DNA of 8,573 bases from Geobacter sp. UBA1603 (GTDB lineage: Bacteria; Desulfobacterota; Desulfuromonadia; Geobacterales; Pseudopelobacteraceae). The stretch is from assembly GCA_002322035.1 (NCBI GenBank), contig DCNF01000020.1, forward strand, positions 20,956-29,528. The letters are read 5' to 3'. Shown in pieces: positions 6,806 through 8,573 of the stretch. Position 1 is the stretch's first letter. Each line of letters starts with the position of its first letter. The notes beneath the pieces were generated by a model, which saw nothing but the letters and a program-made list of their open reading frames with translations, was not told the origin of the DNA and ran no database searches. The translations under genes were made by a program, and so were the position numbers.

Positions 6806-6827
6806 CTGACTGCCCACGGCCTGACTG
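6806..6827. repeat. Spaced direct repeat CTGACTG between the two divergent promoters
   Basis: CTGACTG occurs at 6806-6812 and again at 6821-6827, a 15-bp period. The pair sits between the divergent -35 boxes (6785-6790 and 6844-6849), where an activator or repressor could touch both promoters. No known operator was recognised. Confidence 0.35.
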
Positions 6828-6844
6828 TTTTCGGTGTTTTCGGT
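6827..6844. repeat. Tandem 9-bp repeat abutting the tmk -35 box
   Basis: GTTTTCGGT is repeated exactly twice head to tail (6827-6835 and 6836-6844), with a further T before the first copy. The second copy shares its last base with the -35 hexamer at 6844-6849. The location suits a regulator-binding site or upstream promoter element, but the function is unknown. Confidence 0.45.
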
Positions 6845-6872
6845 TGCCATCCTGCCGGCTCTTGCCTATAAT
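6844..6872 (+). promoter_or_regulatory. Near-consensus sigma-70 promoter for tmk-holB
   Basis: TTGCCA (6844-6849, 5 of 6) is separated by exactly 17 nt from a perfect TATAAT (6867-6872). Transcription should begin near 6879-6881, about 25 nt before the tmk GTG start. This placement also excludes the upstream in-frame TTG at 6844 as the tmk start, because it lies within the promoter itself. Confidence 0.8.
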
Positions 6873-6903
6873 TCACCCTCCAAATTTACCAGCGGCGGCA
6901 GAT

Positions 6904-7557
6904 GTGGGATATTTCATAACATTCGAAGGCGTTGAGGGGTGCGGCAAGACAACCCAGATCAGGCTTTTGGCCGATCGCCTGAAAGCCGGCGGCCATCAGG
7001 TGATCACAACCCGTGAACCGGGCGGTTGCCCGGTTGCCGACCAGATCCGCTCAATTCTTCTGGATGCCGGCAACACCAGCATGGTGCCGCTCTGCGAACT
7101 TCTGCTCTATTCAGCTGCCCGTGCCCAGCACATTTCCGATGTGGTCCACCCCGCCCTCGAACGGGGGGATATTGTCCTGTGCGACCGTTTCACCGATGCA
7201 ACAATCGCCTACCAGAGCGGAGGCAGGGGCATCGACCGGGGCATCATCACCGGCCTGAACGATCTGGCCTGTCAGGAGGTGAGTCCCGACCTGACCATCC
7301 TGCTCGACTGCGATACGTCCATGGGGCTGACTCGCGCCCGGCAGCGGATCGAACAGCATACGGGCCCCCGCGAAGAACGCTTCGAACTGGAAACCATCGC
7401 ATTCCACGAACGGGTTCGCCGCAGTTACCACCAGCAGGCCGCCAATCATCCGGAGAGAATCTGCATCGTCAGCGCAGAAGGCAGCATCGATGAGGTCGCT
7501 GCCCGCATTTTTCAGGCAGTGCAATCACGCATACCGGAGCCATTCCGTGCCGTTTAA
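6904..7557 (+). CDS. tmk: Thymidylate kinase (dTMP kinase)
   Basis: The enzyme phosphorylates dTMP to dTDP with ATP, an essential step toward dTTP. The 217-residue product (family usually about 210) starts MGYFITFEGVEGCGKTT, with the P-loop GVEGCGKT at 9-16. It continues with REPGG at 37-41, the DRF motif in CDRFTDATIAYQ at 93-104, and DLTILLDCD at 129-137. The LID region is at about 144-165, where RQRIEQHTGPREERFELE has the expected basic residues but EERFE in place of the commoner D-R-[FI]-E form. The start is GTG at 6904: it places the first strand as in homologues and follows the predicted transcript start, whereas the upstream TTG at 6844 is in the promoter. The ribosome site before the GTG is weak (GGCGGCAG). 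The 3' end overlaps holB by 11 nt, so the two are co-transcribed. Confidence 0.96.
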   Translation: MGYFITFEGVEGCGKTTQIRLLADRLKAGGHQVITTREPGGCPVADQIRSILLDAGNTSMVPLCELLLYSAARAQHISDVVHPALERGDIVLCDRFTDATIAYQSGGRGIDRGIITGLNDLACQEVSPDLTILLDCDTSMGLTRARQRIEQHTGPREERFELETIAFHERVRRSYHQQAANHPERICIVSAEGSIDEVAARIFQAVQSRIPEPFRAV

Positions 7558-8518
7558 CCGTGTAGTCGGCCACGGGCGGATTATCGAGGTGCTGCGACGG
7601 GCGCTCCGCTTCGGCAAGACCTCTCATTCCTACATTTTCGAGGGGCCGGAGGGGTGTGGCCGTAAAACTGTGGCACTGGAACTGATCCAGGCACTTTTTT
7701 GCAGCAAGGTAGCCGATGACAGTTGCGGTGTCTGCCCGACCTGCCTCAAGGTTGCCGGCGGGAACCACGCCGATATTCACCTGATACAGCCTGACGGACA
7801 GTTCATTAAAATTGAGCAGGTTCGGGAACTACAGCGGGAGCTTGCGTTCCGCCCCTATGAAGCGCCGCGCAAGGCCTGCATCATCGAACAGGCCGAGCGC
7901 TTCAATATCGCGGCGGCAAACTCACTGCTGAAAACCCTTGAAGAACCGCCCGGCAATGCGATCATCATACTTTTGACCGAAAATGCCGGCATGCTTCTGC
8001 CGACGGTCCGCTCCCGATGCCAACTGATCAGCTTCTCCGCCCTGGCCCCCGAGCAGGTGCAGGTCCTGCTGGAACGGGACGGGATGTCAGCCGATACGGC
8101 CCGTCTAATTGCACCACTGGCCGGCGGGAGCATGGCTATTGCCCGCAGCCTCGACAACGACACCCTTTCAGCCAAAAGAGACACACTGCTGAAGCGGCTG
8201 GCCGAGCTGGACCTGCACAGGATCTCGACCATATTCGACGCTTCAGAGGAGTTGGGGGGAAATCGCGATGAAACCCTTGAAACCATCGACGTGCTGCTCT
8301 CGTGCGCCCGTGATGTGCTGTACACGGCCGCCGGCTGCAATCAAATCGTCAACGAGGCTGTCCGGCCGGCCATAGAATCACTGGCGGCCCGTTTTCCGCT
8401 GCCCAGCGCCGTGCAGATGATCGACGAAATACGAGAGGTCAGGCGGGCCGTACAACGTAACGCAAACAGTAAACTTGCCCTTGATCGATTGTTTATGAGG
8501 ATTGCCGGAGCAGCCTGA
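7547..8518 (+). CDS. holB: DNA polymerase III delta' subunit (clamp loader)
   Basis: The 323-residue product is a clamp-loader AAA+ subunit that helps load the beta sliding clamp at replication forks. The N-terminus PFNRVVGHGRIIEVLRRAL is the usual opening of the family. A zinc module has C52, C60, C63 and C66 (CGVCPTC). ANSLLKTLEEPPGNAIIILL at about 124-143 and the SRC motif at 156-158 (LPTVRSRCQ) are diagnostic. The Walker A loop reads GPEGCGRKT at 33-41, with Arg and Lys where Lys and Thr/Ser are expected, so ATP binding is doubtful, as is known for E. coli delta'. The start is GTG at 7547 because GGAG at 7536-7539 lies 7 nt upstream and the sequence there matches homologues; the frame stays open to an ATG at 7490 inside tmk, which is less likely. 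It overlaps the tmk end by 11 nt, suggesting translational coupling. Confidence 0.94.
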   Translation: MPFNRVVGHGRIIEVLRRALRFGKTSHSYIFEGPEGCGRKTVALELIQALFCSKVADDSCGVCPTCLKVAGGNHADIHLIQPDGQFIKIEQVRELQRELAFRPYEAPRKACIIEQAERFNIAAANSLLKTLEEPPGNAIIILLTENAGMLLPTVRSRCQLISFSALAPEQVQVLLERDGMSADTARLIAPLAGGSMAIARSLDNDTLSAKRDTLLKRLAELDLHRISTIFDASEELGGNRDETLETIDVLLSCARDVLYTAAGCNQIVNEAVRPAIESLAARFPLPSAVQMIDEIREVRRAVQRNANSKLALDRLFMRIAGAA

Positions 8519-8548
8519 ACTGTTTCCCGGAAAGAAAAGGAGTAACAG

Positions 8549-8573
8549 GTGCCACGAATTGTCACCATTCAAG
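8549..8573 (+). CDS. First codons of a downstream gene, possibly PSP1/RicT-like (truncated by window edge)
   Basis: A strong AAAAGGAG (8535-8542) lies 6 nt before a GTG at 8549, which opens a frame reading (M)PRIVTIQ to the window end. It is 30 nt after the holB stop with no terminator between, so it probably belongs to the tmk-holB operon. In many bacteria holB is followed by a PSP1-domain gene (RicT/YaaT), whose product begins with a similar short beta strand. Eight codons are too few for an assignment. Confidence 0.45.

Noticed and set aside
6844..6903. Upstream TTG start for tmk adding 20 residues
   Set aside because: The TTG is part of the predicted -35 box and would lie upstream of the transcription start. 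The added residues do not resemble the family N-terminus.
7111..7524. 137-codon minus-strand open frame inside tmk
   Set aside because: It has a protein-like composition but lies wholly antisense to tmk, with no domain recognised. Such antisense frames are common opposite tmk.
8519..8548. Possible terminator after holB
   Set aside because: The 30-nt gap has no hairpin or T-run and instead contains a strong ribosome site for the next gene.

Overview
The window looks like a chromosomal segment of a Gram-negative, GC-rich bacterium, most plausibly a member of the Desulfuromonadales/Geobacterales (Desulfobacterota). This is inferred from the gene mix: an exported FecR-TPR protein paired with a CHASE2 adenylate cyclase, an MlaE-type permease, a PilZ protein, and tmk followed by holB and what may be a PSP1-family gene. 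It also rests on the N-terminal sequence of the truncated gene at the left edge, which resembles fructose-1,6-bisphosphatase of that group from memory. No ribosomal RNA, tRNA, CRISPR array, insertion sequence, integrase or attachment site was seen, and nothing points to recent transfer.

Layout. A divergent promoter region at about 6693-6903 splits the window. Leftward (minus strand) runs a string of co-directional genes: a secreted FecR-domain/TPR protein (6692-5643), a CHASE2 class III adenylate cyclase (5624-3519), a 159-nt gap, mutM (3359-2511), a PilZ-domain protein whose start overlaps the mutM stop (2514-1786), a metallo-beta-lactamase-fold hydrolase resembling class II cyclic-nucleotide phosphodiesterases (1741-983), an MlaE-type lipid-transport permease overlapping the end of that gene (1008-199), and the first 33 codons of a further gene, probably fbp (99-1), that runs off the left edge. 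Rightward (plus strand) lie tmk (6904-7557), holB overlapping it (7547-8518), and the first codons of another gene (8549 onward) that may be a PSP1/RicT-like protein.

How the genes may work together. fecR and the cyclase form a tight pair: an exported protein with a FecR and a TPR part, then a membrane cyclase with a large extracytoplasmic CHASE2 domain. This suggests envelope sensing coupled to cAMP synthesis. Further along the same strand lie a putative cyclic-nucleotide phosphodiesterase and a PilZ (c-di-GMP-binding) protein, so synthesis, possible hydrolysis and a second nucleotide messenger's receptor sit within about 5 kb, with the repair gene mutM among them. tmk and holB supply dTTP precursors and the clamp-loader delta' subunit and form a replication/housekeeping operon behind a near-consensus sigma-70 promoter.

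Almost all sequence is explained by these genes. No gene set of an obviously new class was found. The points most worth a second look are the nucleotide-signalling cluster, the lone MlaE permease, and the repeats in the divergent control region.
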